Part shown: one piece after another, positions 30,297-43,500 of the stretch
Layout of the letters: each line of letters begins with the position of its first letter
Numbering within the stretch: the stretch's first letter is position 1
Assembly (NCBI GenBank): GCA_964036275.1
Contig: OZ038436.1
Coordinates: forward strand, 13,667,904 to 13,731,903
Direction of reading: 5' to 3'
Origin: Litoditis marina
Lineage: Eukaryota > Nematoda > Chromadorea > Rhabditida > Rhabditidae
DNA length: 64,000 nucleotides
Notes under the pieces: generated by a model
The model's database searches: none
Seen by the model: the letters and a program-made list of their open reading frames with translations, nothing else
Told to the model about the DNA's origin: nothing
Program-made: the position numbers and the translations under genes

Positions 30297-32453
30297 AAGG
30301 CTCTCACCAACCCAAGCTTGTAGGTACTACGTATGATGACAGTGAAGGCTTCGCTCAGAGAAGGCCTGTTCGAAACGAAATGAATGTTGGTATGATCTGC
30401 TTTGTTCGTAGTTTGTAGTCTGGTCGCCCCCCCCGTATTTTGCTATTAATTCGCTATCTCTATTCTTTCTTTTTGTTTGTTTATTTGGATCAAAACGCAA
30501 CTGGGTTTTGGTGGAGTTGTGATGAAAACGTTTGAAAAAGGATGACTTTTCGTTGAGTTCGACTACAAAGGCAAACACTCAAAATATACTACACTTGCTG
30601 TTCTTCTATACTCCAAAGTTTGTTTTGCCATCCAAGTTGCTTGTAGACAGATTATTTTTTGAGCATAAAAATAACAATGTCGTACTCATCAATTTTTCAT
30701 GCCTGGAAAATTTTTAATCAAGAAATTTGTGATGCAGCTCTTATTCTCACATAGTGAACAATGGAAATACTACTTGAATTACTGATTTGGAGGTGAACAG
30801 ATATTGACTATCTTATGTTACATAAAGGGACACACGCTCAGAAAACGGGTTAAAGGAGACCGGAGAGCAACATGGTCTCTCGTAAAGCTGCTGTATCCCA
30901 CTTTCGATTGGACGCGTTGCGTGTCGCGCGGCATTGTCATGTAAATGTCACGTGGACTGATCAAACTAATATACGAGTTATTTGTGATCTCTGATCTCAA
31001 TACAGTTAAAAGCAGCACGAAACAAAACCTGTGCTCAAGTTGTGTTCCGGTCTCCTTTAAAGAGAATGCTCTAACAGCAACAGCCACCAAAAACCACTCT
31101 CTTTATCAACCATTCTGCTCTTCAGGCGCGGTAGCAATCACATAACCAACTTTTGGTGAAAGTCTATCGATAAGTTAGCAACATGATTCAAACTTGGAAA
31201 TAGTTCATGAAGTTTTCATGAGCTTTTAGGGATTTCTCAGAGACGTTTCTAGTATTATCATATTCTGGTGTGTTCGAAGGTGTACCTGCGTTTATTAATG
31301 AGCATGACTTCGGTGAAAAGTAGAAGTGTCACCTGATGCCGTGACCAGCTACTGATGTTTTATGCAGTTCGAAACGCCCTCACACTCATGAAGCACTGCG
31401 CTTTCATGGCTGATCAAGCTTATAGTGAATGACTGAATCATCGTTGTAGTTTGGTCCAGCTACTTGCTCTTACGCAAAGTTCGAACCGAAAAACAATGGA
31501 AACTACAAACACAGCACTAAAGGAGAACATTAACGCTCTAGAAAAACATTAACGCTCTAGGTTGCTCTAGAATGAGCGACTTTCATATTTAACTGATATT
31601 GCTTTCAAAGAGCCTACAAACTTCCGTAGGACTCTTCTAGTCACTCTAATTTCTGAGTTGATAAAGTTGCAACTTGTGAAAGTTTGTGTTCAAAGTGCAA
31701 GTTGTCCATGCAAAGGCTGATGTGCAAACCATGATTTATGATAGAGACGACATTGGTTATTTACCTGAGACTCTGACTTCAGCCTATCACCGGGTCAGGA
31801 TAAATGACTTGTAGTCTGATCAACACACATCATAACATATAAAATACGACTCATATTGCTAATGATGAAACTACAATCAAACGAGAACCAATCAAGTTGG
31901 CCGTATCTGATGTCCGTGCCCTCAGACCCTATAAGTTACGAGCCCGAACTTGAAACTTCCAATATGAAATGTAAGAGGAGAATATTTAGCGAAAAAATTC
32001 CAAGTGTTTTTTATCTACACATGTTGGGAATCATTTCATTCGAACGTCTGTGGTGACTGTAAATTGGTGGAAAGTTGACTGATCTGTACTGCTAATTGGT
32101 AACAAAGTGTAGCTCAACTACTCACCACGTTCGAGTCACGTACAACTCAGGGAAACGTGGAAAAGTGGACATATATGACTTGTTTTCACGTTTCACGTAA
32201 CTCCTCCACTCACTACTAGTTAAGGTAATTGGGTTGACCATGCTTCACGTTTGAGTCACGAAAACATAATGGAGACGTGGAAAAGTGGCTTTTCTTCCCA
32301 TTTCACGTGACTTCTCAGTTTACTTCTAGTTTACCTATTAGGGCTTAAAAGTAAATGAAATAAACTTCATATTATTATTAAACAAACCTGTGTTCGTGCA
32401 AATACGGTGGCGAGGAGTGCGAAAAGCAATAGAAGTCCTCTGAGGGGCGACAT
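25535..32453 (-). CDS. Small secreted single-PLAT/LH2-domain protein
   Basis: Six exons (32388-32453, about 28408-28517, 27892-27973, 26278-26333, 25955-26071, 25535-25614) join in phase to about 176 residues. The first exon encodes a signal peptide: MSPLRG followed by a Leu-rich core LLLLFALLATVFA. The mature protein is one PLAT beta-sandwich: CSYSIAVRTSAVEKAETKGHVFVQLID, then VKLKCSNTHRKKYQRGHSD, LGPLKAITVTHV, the signature SLKTWHLHSILVIN, and ELYRFDAHKWLG. It ends ...PDAEQLFG. PLAT domains bind membranes or protein partners in lipases, lipoxygenases, polycystin-1 and LOXHD1, where they accompany other domains; here it is alone and has no transmembrane segment, so it is predicted to be secreted or lumenal. 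No function can be assigned. Introns are large relative to the coding sequence (531 bp in about 6.9 kb) and packed with repeats. Confidence 0.88.
25765..25847. repeat. (CT)n microsatellite in a PLAT-gene intron
   Basis: About 80 bp of almost perfect CT repeats, flanked by a looser TC-rich region from 25635 to 25880, between the last two coding exons. Confidence 0.96.
26879..26958. repeat. Diverged snap-back element, TGTAGTTTG family
   Basis: Starts CTTGTAGTTTGAACATG and ends at a CTACTACAAC stretch, with CGATCAAATTCCG between; an eroded member of the TGTAGTTTG family adjoining the next TTAAAGG element. Confidence 0.4.
26989..27182. repeat. TTAAAGG-family inverted-repeat element, copy 2
   Basis: GGTTAAAGGGGGCAGAAAGG at the left is mirrored by CCTTTCTGTCCCCCTTTAAGG at the right, with one indel. 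About 194 bp. The interior carries the perfect palindrome GGTACCCCGGGGTACC. It lies in a PLAT-gene intron. Confidence 0.82.
27351..27646 (+). repeat. C/G-run element, copy 1 (left end missing)
   Basis: Same order of blocks as the full copy at 38187-38570, from GATAATTCAATTTATCAC-like sequence to the terminal CTTCAATTTTCCC. It lacks about 85 bp of the left end, including the GGGAACATTGAC terminus. C-runs of up to 17 and a G-run of 14 alternate with AT-rich words such as TTGAAGTT and TAAATAGTAAATGTCGAAGT. No clean target duplication, as expected if one end is lost. Located in a PLAT-gene intron. Confidence 0.85.
28625..28656 (-). other. Duplicate of the PLAT-gene splice acceptor and exon start
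   Basis: On the minus strand TTTTTCCAGTCGGAGTCTGC and the following TTCT repeat the acceptor and first bases of exon 2 (TCCAGTCGGAGTCAGCTTCT at about 28517), about 130 bp upstream of the true exon. It could act as a competing acceptor, but the open frame behind it has no obvious phase-0 donor. Confidence 0.55.
30230..30290. repeat. (GA)n microsatellite
   Basis: About 60 bp of perfect GA repeats in the large first intron of the PLAT gene. Confidence 0.96.
30847..31064. repeat. TTAAAGG-family inverted-repeat element, copy 3
   Basis: GGGTTAAAGGAGACCGGAG at the left is mirrored by TTCCGGTCTCCTTTAAAGA at the right; 218 bp. The interior includes GCGTTGCGTGTCGCGCGGC, which is GC-rich against an AT-rich intron background. 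Confidence 0.8.
31444..31516. repeat. Snap-back element, TGTAGTTTGATC family
   Basis: Left TTGTAGTTTGGTCC, right GGAAACTACAAACACAGCA. About 70 bp, in the first intron of the PLAT gene. Confidence 0.7.
31808..31876. repeat. Snap-back element, TGTAGTTTGATC family
   Basis: Left CTTGTAGTCTGATCAAC, right GATGAAACTACAA; a diverged copy about 300 bp from the previous one in the same intron. Confidence 0.6.
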
Positions 32454-32486
32454 GGATTACAGTGGGGAGGAGGCGGGGCCAGAGGG

Positions 32487-32760
32487 AGCATGACAGCCAG
32501 ATTAGAGGGATAGATTACTGTATCTCATATCTACCTCAGTGGAAATCACGTGCGTTTTCACGTTTTCACGTGACTATGCGATTGGCCGTGACAAGTTTTC
32601 ACCTGACACGTGAGTATTAATTTGATCGATATATGACTGCAGGAGATCACACCATGACTTAGGCAGATTAGAAGGATAGATTACTGTATCTGATATCTCC
32701 CCACTGGAAATTACGTGCGTTTCCACGTTCTCACGTTTCACGTGACTTCTCAATTGAACA
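32487..32760. repeat. Tandem duplication with E-boxes upstream of the PLAT gene
   Basis: Two units about 160 bp apart share GCAGATTAGAAGGATAGATT or its variant, ACTGTATCT, ATATCT, then GTGGAAATCACGTGCGTTT and TTCACGTGACT. The first starts about 35 bp upstream of the PLAT start codon, so the duplication covers the probable promoter. A related pair with GACGTGGAAAAGTGG and TTTCACGT lies inside intron 1 at about 32122-32215 and 32247-32330. ACGTG cores occur many times. Confidence 0.75.
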
Positions 32761-33963
32761 ATAACAATTGGAAGATTGACCTATGTGACAAACATGAATG
32801 GGTCGTCATGTAACTCGTGAGGGAAGCTATATTTCTCCTCGAAAACTATGAGAGTCCCTGTCACCTTGTTTCATCTTCAGAAGTGACACATTCTTCATTC
32901 AAAAGTTAGCTCATGATTTTATTTCATTTTTTCTGAATCTTCGCAAGACCTATTTGCCTATTTCGTTTTCTGAGCACAATTGTAGCGTCGACCACAAAGT
33001 CGACCTATTAGGTACAACGATTTTTCTAAAATTGGTGAGCTCTGTCATGTCCATTTGGGTTATTGTTCGTTTATTTCTGTAGAAAAAAGTGAAAACATCC
33101 TGAGTGTCGTCTCGAGCTCGTGTTCAATAGAAACTATTTCAATGTTTGTCAGGAGTATTTGAAGACGGACGATTATGTGGACCAATTCCAACGCTCCAGT
33201 CCTTTAAACTGCAATACATTTTTCAATTGCTGTTCAAAGGACCGTTGACACGGGATCGGTCCACATAATCGCCCTGCTCTCTTTTGATTGGCTCTCTTTA
33301 TTGAAATACGCTGTTTATTTACCTTGCGAGATTCACTTGGTGACATTTTTTATTCTTTCTATAAAACAATACAATAAAAACATAGGCTTGATTTTTACAT
33401 GCGTTTTCAGGAACATTTCCTGTTTTTCCAAGGACTCGAAATTGGGAGTACATTGTAGGTTGTAAAGCGTGATACATAAAACAAAATATGAACCTATTAA
33501 AAATTTTATTCAGATATTCAGGAAACGTGGACTAGAATCATCATGATAGAAATCATTCTGGAACCCCCCTCTGGAGGTGTAGACAAGTTACAGATAAACC
33601 TCAAAATTGAAAATTCCACATAACTTGAATCGATTCAAATATCATTCACAAGCACCAATTCAACACACATTAAAAAGAGGTGAGTAATGGAAAAAGAGAA
33701 AGAAAGAGTGAGAAAATGTTCCAAAAACGAAACTTAGGTGATCGATTGAATAAAATCTCAAATTTAAAGGTCTGAACGTCCTTTCTTGCTCAAATTTTGG
33801 GTAAAGTAAAAAGAGAAATGCTGCGAAATGGAATATCGACTGCTAAGCTTTCGATCGATACTCACGTTTTGCACGTCATCGCTAGCTATTCTCACCGAAA
33901 GTCATCACTCTTTAAAAAAATTTAGTTATAAAAAATATAGAACTTATGATTATTGATATTTTT
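32761..33963. other. Spacer between the neprilysin 3' end and the PLAT gene
   Basis: About 1.2 kb, AT-rich, no exon-like sequence recognised. It must contain the neprilysin 3' UTR. No clear mobile-element ends were found. Confidence 0.45.
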
Positions 33964-34454
33964 CTACCACACCCTACACTTATTCTTCGGGTTCATTCGT
34001 GACCCCACTGGACAGTTGTAGGCCTTCGCGAAGTCGTGCGAATTCGAGAGGGGACCTTTCACTCTGAAATCAGAATAAACTCATTATTTACTAATCGAAG
34101 TAAAGCAATAGAACATAAGATGTTGTACCAGATGTGATTGTACCATCACGCCAAACTTCATAAGAAATAAATACTGCGGTCTTTTCATAAAAACAAAGAG
34201 TTTTCAAGTTTTATTCAAATCATTGAAATCTCTCTGTGCAAAACAAATTCGGAAAAGGAGATTACAGTTTCAACAGCAATCCAACTCGATTAAATTTTGA
34301 AACGAAAAAAGGAGAGTTGGCTTGAAATGATTACCTTATGGGTCCTGGTGAGTGCTCGGAAGTTCGTAGTTTTCTCACGGCCTCCTTGTCGTTCATTGTA
34401 CCGCACCAGATCTGAAATGAGGAACGGACAGATCAATAATCGGAATCAACAACG

Positions 34455-34516
<62 letters not shown>

Positions 34517-37500
34517 CATAACGCCGAGCTTCATTTCAGGCAGCGGTTGCACTTTGAGCTTCATGATCCAAGACTTACAGGTTTATCTAGTCACTTCATA
34601 TCGTTTCGAGGTGGTGTATCCACTTTTCCCCTATCCGCCTATCTAAAACGAAAACTCGAAAAAGTGTTTTTTGACCTGAATTTGTTTGTTCTGATTTATT
34701 GAAGTACGAAAACCAACCAACCTGAGCATAGTTGAGGAAGAATAGTTGATCATGGGTCAGATTGACACCGGGAAGTGTGGGTGGCAGAGTGTGCTGCTTC
34801 TCATACTTCTTGTACGCCCTGAAAATGATAATGGGAACTTCATGTATAACTAAAATGTCATTTATCCGACTATGTGCACGTGACGAGCAAACACTTCGCA
34901 AGTGAACCTTTTTGAGTGGGTTTTCTTTGTCCTTCTTCCTGAAATGCCGTATGCTCACTTGTATGCCTGTTTCAATCCCCCATTGTCCGCAATATTCTCT
35001 CCCTTGGTGCTCCTTCCGTTGATTTTCATCTGAATCTGCTCCAGAAGATATTCGGAGTACTGTTTCTCGATACATTCGGCCTGAAATTGAGAGAGTACAA
35101 ACAAATGAACTCAAACAATCAGGAAAGAGATTGCTCGCGTTCATTTTATGGTGAATATTGTTCACACTTTATTGGAAGAGCGATTCAGAAAGCCTGGATT
35201 TTCTACCCGCACCGTATCGGAAACGTTTTTTGCGGTTGTGCAGACTATTGATCAGAATCAAATTGAAAATTTTGTTCATAGACTAGTTTGCCAGAAAGTT
35301 TCACCTTTTCTTCGAACTTGGCGATTGTCACATTGTCCCACCATTGTCGAATATTTCCTAGATTGTCGTACAAACGTCCTGAAGAAAACCATTTGGTAAC
35401 ATATAAATCTTACATACATTATTCATCAAATTAGTAGTCGTTCTACGTCATATGAGTATAAGCAGTCATCCAAGGTACTTAGTGTCGTTACTAAATCTTA
35501 AGATTGTTCTGAAACATTGCTTCGAATTTAGATGTGCTTGTCATAAATTTTCTAGTTGAATCTAGCTGATGCAACAACTGGACGTAAAAAAAATGTTTAG
35601 CTTTTTAGCTTTTGAAGCGCAGAAAAAGTTAGGCGTTACAGTATTCAACCAGTTTACGTTCGAAAAGAACTACATCAAAGCTACCTTTTCGTGTCTTCAC
35701 TAACTTAGGTGATTTAATGTTTTGACCTACCTCTATCATCGAAACCGTGGGTGATTTCATGTCCAATTACCACTCCTATTCCTCCGAAGTTCATCGAGGA
35801 CGGGAAATCTTTGCTATAGAAAACGGGTTGCAGAATTCCGGCGGGGAAAACTGGAACAGACTATATATGTTCAACTATTAGTTATTTTCCAATCTATTGT
35901 ATCTGGCAACGAAAACACTACTAAAACTGTCGAGTTTGAAAATAAATGGAAAAATTTCGCGAAACGCTGTGATCTTTAACTTAAAACGCTGCATTCAGAC
36001 TAGATATTCACAAGCACTCAGGTTTTTGTGATTATTGTTATTTTCCAGATGTTGTCACTGAGTTGTTTAGTTGTTAGTTTCAGTTATACTCACTGATTTC
36101 ATTTGTATTCGGACTGTAGAATGCGTTCACCAGTGCTGCTCCAGCAACCCATCTGGAATTAGTTCATACTCCTCATCATACGCTTGCTAACTCGTACAGT
36201 ATTCCATCACATGCTCAACTCAATACTTTGACACGTACCAGCTTTTGAAAATTTTTGCAATTTGCGTATGCTGTCTTATTTCCTTGGAAGTACACGTCAT
36301 ATGAAACATTGGAACACGTATGACAGTAGTTTTGTGGACCAAGTTTTTTTTTTATCTTTTTGTGACAATGGCTGAACATACGCCACTGCATCCATCTAAC
36401 TAACATTTGCAAAACTTAAAAAAGACGAGCAGGGTTTATTTGTAATTACATGTTTCATAAACTGAAGAAGTGCTGAGATTCCACCCCAACATGGATACCA
36501 AGCCACATTTACACACATCCTCCATATATTTCGAGAAATTTGAATCAAACTGTGTTGTTTCGTTAGTTAAAACGTCACTTTTCTGCTCTTGCGTATAATG
36601 TTCCAACTTCAGGATGAATTGGCTGCAGCACCTAAATGCGTTCTCCTCTAACCACCTTCATTACTCAACGAAGCTTATTTGAAGAGCAGATTGGCCAAAT
36701 TCAAGCATCTAGACTACGTGGAGAAAGAAAACTACAGAACTTGATCGGCGACCAAATAGAAAATATTCTGAGGATAAAACATTCATATATCACAAAAATT
36801 GGGATATTTCGGCAAGAGCAGTTTTTTGCCGTGTGCTAGCTGCGTCTCTCGAAGTATGAACTATTTCCTGTTACTCTGAAACAATACGACTTGTAGATTG
36901 CCAGGAAAATAAACTTGTATATCTCATTGTTGACTATATACAAGTCATGATGTTGCGTTATTGTTTTGGAAGGTTAGGAAATCCGACAAAATGGTAAATA
37001 TACAAGGCAGTTCAGAAGTCCTGGCAATCATACAAGTTTTTCCCGAAGTTCCGGGTAATAAACAAGTCACATTGTTCCAGAGTAGACGCTGCGAATGAAT
37101 GATGGAAACGAAGATTCGCAGGCCAAAACTTCAAATACGGTGCATTGTTGCCTACGAACCTATGTGGGCCTGTTCTAAGATATAGTATTCTGCACCGCCT
37201 TTTTCGCAGCGACAACTATGATAAGCAATGACAAAATCTGAGATGTAGTTTGATCATACATTTTTGACTTCCGACTGGAATTCAGCGGGATCAAACTACA
37301 GAAAAACTGCGGTTCAGACCAACATGTACAGTATACCGCCTGTATTAATTGGAGAACAACTATATTCTGTTCGTTATTTTGGTTTCAAACTTTGATGGAT
37401 TGTAGTGGTAAACGTGCAGGAGCCACTATAAAAAAATCAACATTTCGAAAAAATTCAAAAACGCTAATAAGCCAAACTTTGACCTGGAAGTTTGGGTAAT

Positions 37501-40500
37501 TTACTGTAGAGGGTTGTGGGAGAACAAACTATATCTACCTTTCTCTGTCGACTGGTTGTGCGATTCGCTCGAGGACATCGCGCTGATACTGCTGGTAGAA
37601 TTGGAACTTCGACTTGTAGTATCCACCTTTGTAAACCTACAACACGATTTCAATCAAAAACCAGTGTCTAGTTTTAATAAACATCAAAATGAACTATAAC
37701 TTTCATTATATTCTTTACCCCTGTGAACAGGTATCAATTTGTCTTTCTTCGAGTAACTTTTGCGAGGAAGCAATATGAGTGAGCAATGCTAATACTCATG
37801 AGTATATGAGTTTTATATCGAATCATTAACTTAGCCTAATTGATGCAGTTGCGTCAGAATCATTTGATATCGAGTACAAATCCAGGACGGGACTGGGATT
37901 TTGGTATATATTGTGCATATTATTGTTAAATTGTTATTACTTTGGTATATACTATTCATTATCGGTTTTTGGAATATCGTATCCACCTGGAACATCTTGT
38001 ACTCGTTGTCGACTGCACTGGCGTTGTTCAGGTAGTCCGGATAGCCGATCTTCTGCTTCATCGTGCGAACCTGGACGAAAAATGGTATATTGATAGATTC
38101 GTTATAATAATTTTATCTCAACTAGAAGAGGCAGAGGAAGAAGTCGAAGAAGGGAGAACTAACTTAGTTCAAATAGTCAAATTACCGGGAACATTGACTT
38201 TTTACCCCCCACCTTTCTGAATTTGTATTGCGTTTGGGTAATTGTAGTTTGACCCCCCCCCACCGGGGGGTGATAATTCAATTTATCACTCGCAATACAA
38301 AAGTTTGAGGGTGGGGGGGGGGGGGGGGGTAAAAAGTAAACATTTCCGGTATTGAAGTTCAGCCCCCCACTCGTTGAAGTTTGACCCCCCCCCCCACCAT
38401 TGAAGTTCTACCCCCCGCCGACCCAGGTGGGGGTAAATAGTAAATGTCGAAGTTGATTTTTGACCCCCCCCCCCTCTCCTAGATTTTCAGGTTTTAGCTT
38501 GGGTGGGGGGTTGAAGTGCTACGGGGGGGGGGGACTCAACTAAAGTGGGGGGCGATACTTCAATTTTCCCAAATTACCTTCTGTTTGGCAAACTTCTTAG
38601 TTTCTGCTGTGAGCCAATCTTCTGATACGAGAAGGTCCACAAAAGCTTCCGTTATCAACGAAATCATTTCTTCCACCTGAAGCAAACTCTGACGTGGAAA
38701 AGTTTATTTTGTTTACTTGATATATACTTTTGTCTACTTGTCTGATATCTCCACTTATTAACGTAAAAACAGCTTGATGAACACATAAACAGTATATTTG
38801 CTTTCAATGCAGCGGGTTCGAGAAAGTATAGAAATGAAACACTTACAATATAGTTTGGTTGTGGAAAGGTTTTGTGTTCTTTCGAGGTTTGTACTGGGCA
38901 CCGTAGCAAAGTCATGCGAAAGCTGAGCCTAATCGATAACCTGAGTCCATGTGCTAGAAGATCCCGGCATTTTCATTCCATCCTGCGTCTCCTCAAACAT
39001 ACGCTAATTCTCTGCTCTTACATCCCGTCGGGATGTTAGAGACAAGAAATAGTGAGGCAGAGCGAGAGACGCAGGATGGGATGAAGATGCCGGAGTCTTC
39101 TAGCATACTTACTCTGATCACATTCCTGCCACATATAGTTACGAACTTCCTTGACTTCTCATGTCCAAGCATAGCTGGGCCGGTACTGAACAGAGCGTTC
39201 AGCTCAAATGTAATATCTCAGTAAGACTTTCTACTAGTTTTGGTGTTCGCCTGTGATTTTGTTGTTGATCTGTTGTTCTGTTGTTTACCTGTTGTTTAGC
39301 TTCGTGGTCGAAGTGGTTCTCGACATAAATGGACGAGGTTGCCATGGGCATCAGGGAGTTGATCCTCGTCACACAACCGTGCCATCTTACTTTCTGCACG
39401 TTCATTACTGGAAAAAAGGTGAAATAAACACATAACTGAAATTATGTGTGGACAAAAACAGGCGTGTACGTGTAAGCTCAGAAGATAAAGAACATTCCTT
39501 TATGAAATTTCGAGCATACCAATAACAAATGCAAAATATGAGTCTTTGGATTCATCTTATTTGTACTCTTCTTAGAATCTATCTACTTCCAGAGAAGTTT
39601 CATCTAGTTGTTGTGAATACTCACGATTTAGGGTTTTGTAGAACTTGAATATAGTGAGGGCGAAGGGATCTGGGAGATCACGTAGCATTGTCTTGAAGAA
39701 CCAACACCATTCCAGGTAGTTGACCACCTTTCTGTAAGTGTTTTGTAGAAAAATCGCATCGGAATACACTCTTCTAACTACAGAAATGACTCAAAACGGG
39801 CAGAGATTTCAGGAAAAGAGACGCAAACTTGTATGAACCACATAGTGACTAAAACTATTGACCAATTGGACTAGGACTCGGCCGGAACAGCGCCGATTGA
39901 TAGATTGCAGTTGATTAAGTTTCTCAGAAGTTATAATTTTCAACTTGACCTACCTTTTGTCAAACGTGGGCAGAAGCGTGTTGAATCTTTTCAAGAACTC
40001 CACTCCATAGACAACAACCTCGGCATTTTCGTCGAAAACAATTCGAGAACCGTTCTGGAAACATTTCGAAATACTATGCAGAGACTTTATACTTTGTTTC
40101 TGAAAAATTGTCATCATTCTATGAACTACACTGTCCATATATGTGTTTTACCTATATTAACACTCGGTGGCCCTTTTTAAAAAGGATGTTTCGAACCAGT
40201 ATTACCGTTAGAATAAATGTAACCAGTGTCTGTTTTAACGGTGTTTTTAATTTCTCACCTTATGCTTGATGTCCTTGAAAATATGGTTGAAGAAGAGGAG
40301 CCAGTCGAAGTTGGGCAGGAGACGATGCATTTCTCCCAACGACATCTTTGTGTACAACTCGGCAATGTCGTGCCGCTGCTCGTCTGCCATTGTGATCTGA
40401 CAGAAGCATGTTCTGATATACTTATCCAAAAATTTATGAAACATTCCGTTTTCAACGTGCAGATGAACAGTTTTTGTGCTCACCGATTAGTGAACACTTC

Positions 40501-43500
40501 CCGTGAACAACCTCTTGTTATTTGTTCTACGATTCTACAATCAGTCTGTTCAGTGTTCACAGAATAACTAACAGTTTTATTCGTAAGATAACCTCAGGAG
40601 ATTTTTTGCCAGGTATGAAAATATATTTCTGTCAATCAGATTGATGAAAAATGTTGTTCTCACATTGGCGAGGGCAGTTTCGAACTCGATAATTTCCTGT
40701 GCATCACGAGTAGCCCAGGCGGGGTCGGCATTCAGCAGAACCAACACGTCTCTGAATTGGAAATTGACGTTTGTGCCGTTAGTCAATTGCATAGTCACGT
40801 GAAACATGTTGTACACAGCAGAACTCATAAGCGTGCGATGACAAAGTGCACGATTCCTCATTAGAATGCTAACTTTACGTGACTATTCAATTTACTTCTA
40901 GTATAGCTGAGAAGTGTTTATGTGCAAGTCTGTATGGACGATTTCACCCATTTCACAGCATATAAAAATCGTAAATACACACGTTTCTTCAGAGAAAAAT
41001 TATCAGAACTTGCATCGGAATACTGCCAAAGTTCACTTGCTAAATTTGAGCCCTTTTGGAAATGGATGAGCCACCCATATAGTTGAATATTCTTCTATGT
41101 CGAAGTGTTCTTTGAAAATTCCACTGTTGTTTACAAGACTGCCAAACACTAAAGTGGGTGCCAAATTTATAACTTTCTGTCTCTCACCGGAATTGAACCT
41201 GCTAGCAAAAGTTTCATAGCAGGCCGCTAAGCACTGTGCTAATAGAGGACATAGCGGGCATGTTTTGGAATCGAAGATATGTGTGCGTACACAACGGAAA
41301 GTGAGATATACAGTACCCTCTCGCCTTTCCGTTGGCGACGACTATACCTGATCAGTGTGAGATAGGCGAGTCTCTCCTCATTCTCAGCCATCACGTAGAA
41401 GTCGCGGGCAAACAGGTTCAGAGCCGGCTGGTCGATCTAAAACAAGATCTCAAGTTGGTTGGAAAATTGACATCTTCACCAGCTACTACCTCAAAATGTA
41501 TCTGATTCTTTAGTTATACTTTGATACTTTAGACTTGCAACCTGAATGTAACAGACAGCCTCTTGGAGGATAGCCGTTGTCTTCCTAGAAGACTCTTTTC
41601 CTCCAACTCCCAGCGTCCTTTTGACGCCAACAAGACCTTCACACAATACTCAGTGATACTTGAGAAAAATAAAAATTGTATTGTTGTATCGTGTGCGTAG
41701 TACCAATTCGTAATGTTTTCACCGCAATTTACATCGAGTAAATGCATAACCTTAGTTGACGCGGAGCCGACCGTACCCCAGTTTCTCGGTCAAGTAGACG
41801 TGACTAAGTTCAACTACTTTGCTACGTCGTCTAAGTATTAGCTCAGGTGAGTTGACCACTCTATATTCTATTGTCGGCGTGAGAGGACAAGGACAGCACT
41901 CAAAACGCACCAGCAAAACGTGTCGCGTCGAGTTTTTGTCGTCCGGCTGAACCGTGGCTTTGAACAGCGAGTCGGCCCGGAATTTCGCTACCATGTCACC
42001 TGAAATTCTCCTTACATCATCATCTAAACTTTTCTTCTTTCATTTCTTCAATCGAAGTGCCACATCCAACAATGTGAAAAGTCACGTGTTGAATGACGAA
42101 AAAAATATTTTCTATTCTATTCTATTCTATCCTATTACTGGGTGCCTTCACATCCATTTCGACGAGCTCTAGACAAGTTGACTGTCGTTGGAAACGTTTC
42201 AACTTTCAAAACAAAATTCTTTCTCACAAAATGTTCTCCTCGTTGTGGGACGCCATTTCGTATGCTAAAACACTAATTTGAATTTCAGATATTGTTTAAT
42301 TCAATACAGTTTTCTGTTGTTTGTCAGAAAGTTTGCATCATTATTTCACAAGATGATTCTCCATTTTGAAGATCGTAAGAGCGGCCTGATTCTCTGCTCT
42401 AGCACGAGGTGTTCTTTTCTCACTTGAGTAACATAACGTTTTGTTTTGTCAAACTTGAATACCGTATAGTCTCTCAATGGATAGATCGGGGGCGACGCGG
42501 GATCCGAGACTCGGCCATCCTCCGAATGACTTCACCACCTCGTCGAAAGTCGACCTCCAGTTGTCGTGGATTTCGGCTGGAACCACACTGGTTACTAACA
42601 AAAACTGTTTGTTAAATGTATTGATAGTTGATATTTACCGAGAGATATTTAGTTTTTTGAAGTAGTAGTCGCTACATTTGAAGCGGATATCGACCTCGTA
42701 TGTGATTCGAACATGAACTAAAGTTTCGGAGGACTTTTGTGCTTTCCAGAGGTCTAACTCAGAGCATGACATAAGGGTTGACCAGAGCGAAAATGAAGCT
42801 CTACGTAACGGCCTTTCGTTTGAACAAAGTGACTTTTACGTTCTCAGTTAAAAAGGAGAAAAAGAAAACTAGGGAAGTAAATGAATAGACATGTGAAGTT
42901 AGAATTTTAATGAGGCATCGTACACGTGGTCATTGCACATTTCTGAGTTCTGCTGTGTTCAACATGTTGTACGTGACTATGCAATTGAATAACAGTATAA
43001 GGACCCATCAGATATCAGGATTTACAGTTAGTTAGGGCATTTCGTTTACAAAAGAGAAAATCTCAGTTTTACTCAACTTTTGGGATTATGTCACAACGGA
43101 AATTAAGCTCTACAGTACGTAAACCCCTTTATTCAGCATAATCTGTCTTTTCGGTCCCCAGTCCCCACTGATACAGCTGACCTATTGAGTGCCATTTTGG
43201 CTGGCACAGTTGTTTCAAGGCCAACTATCATCCATCATAAGGAACAAATCTGACATTCGCATTACAATAAGGAAACGGAAAACGGAAATATGTACGAACA
43301 CACGTAGCTCACGCCAAATATACTGTTATTTGGGTGCGAAATGACTTGTAAACGTGAGAAACGTGTCAGTCACCGGAGAACTTAGAAACGTTCAATGATT
43401 GAGTGTACAACGTTTTCCATGTTGGTACACATCGAATTCCATTGACTATATTTTGTTTTTAAGTGTCAAATAATGAGTGTGTACGACAAGTGAGTAGCGT

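Noticed and set aside
34596..35165. 189-codon minus-strand ORF as a separate gene
   Set aside because: It reads through neprilysin exons and introns in mixed frames; the real exons (34725-34819, 34960-35079) are in the M13 frame.
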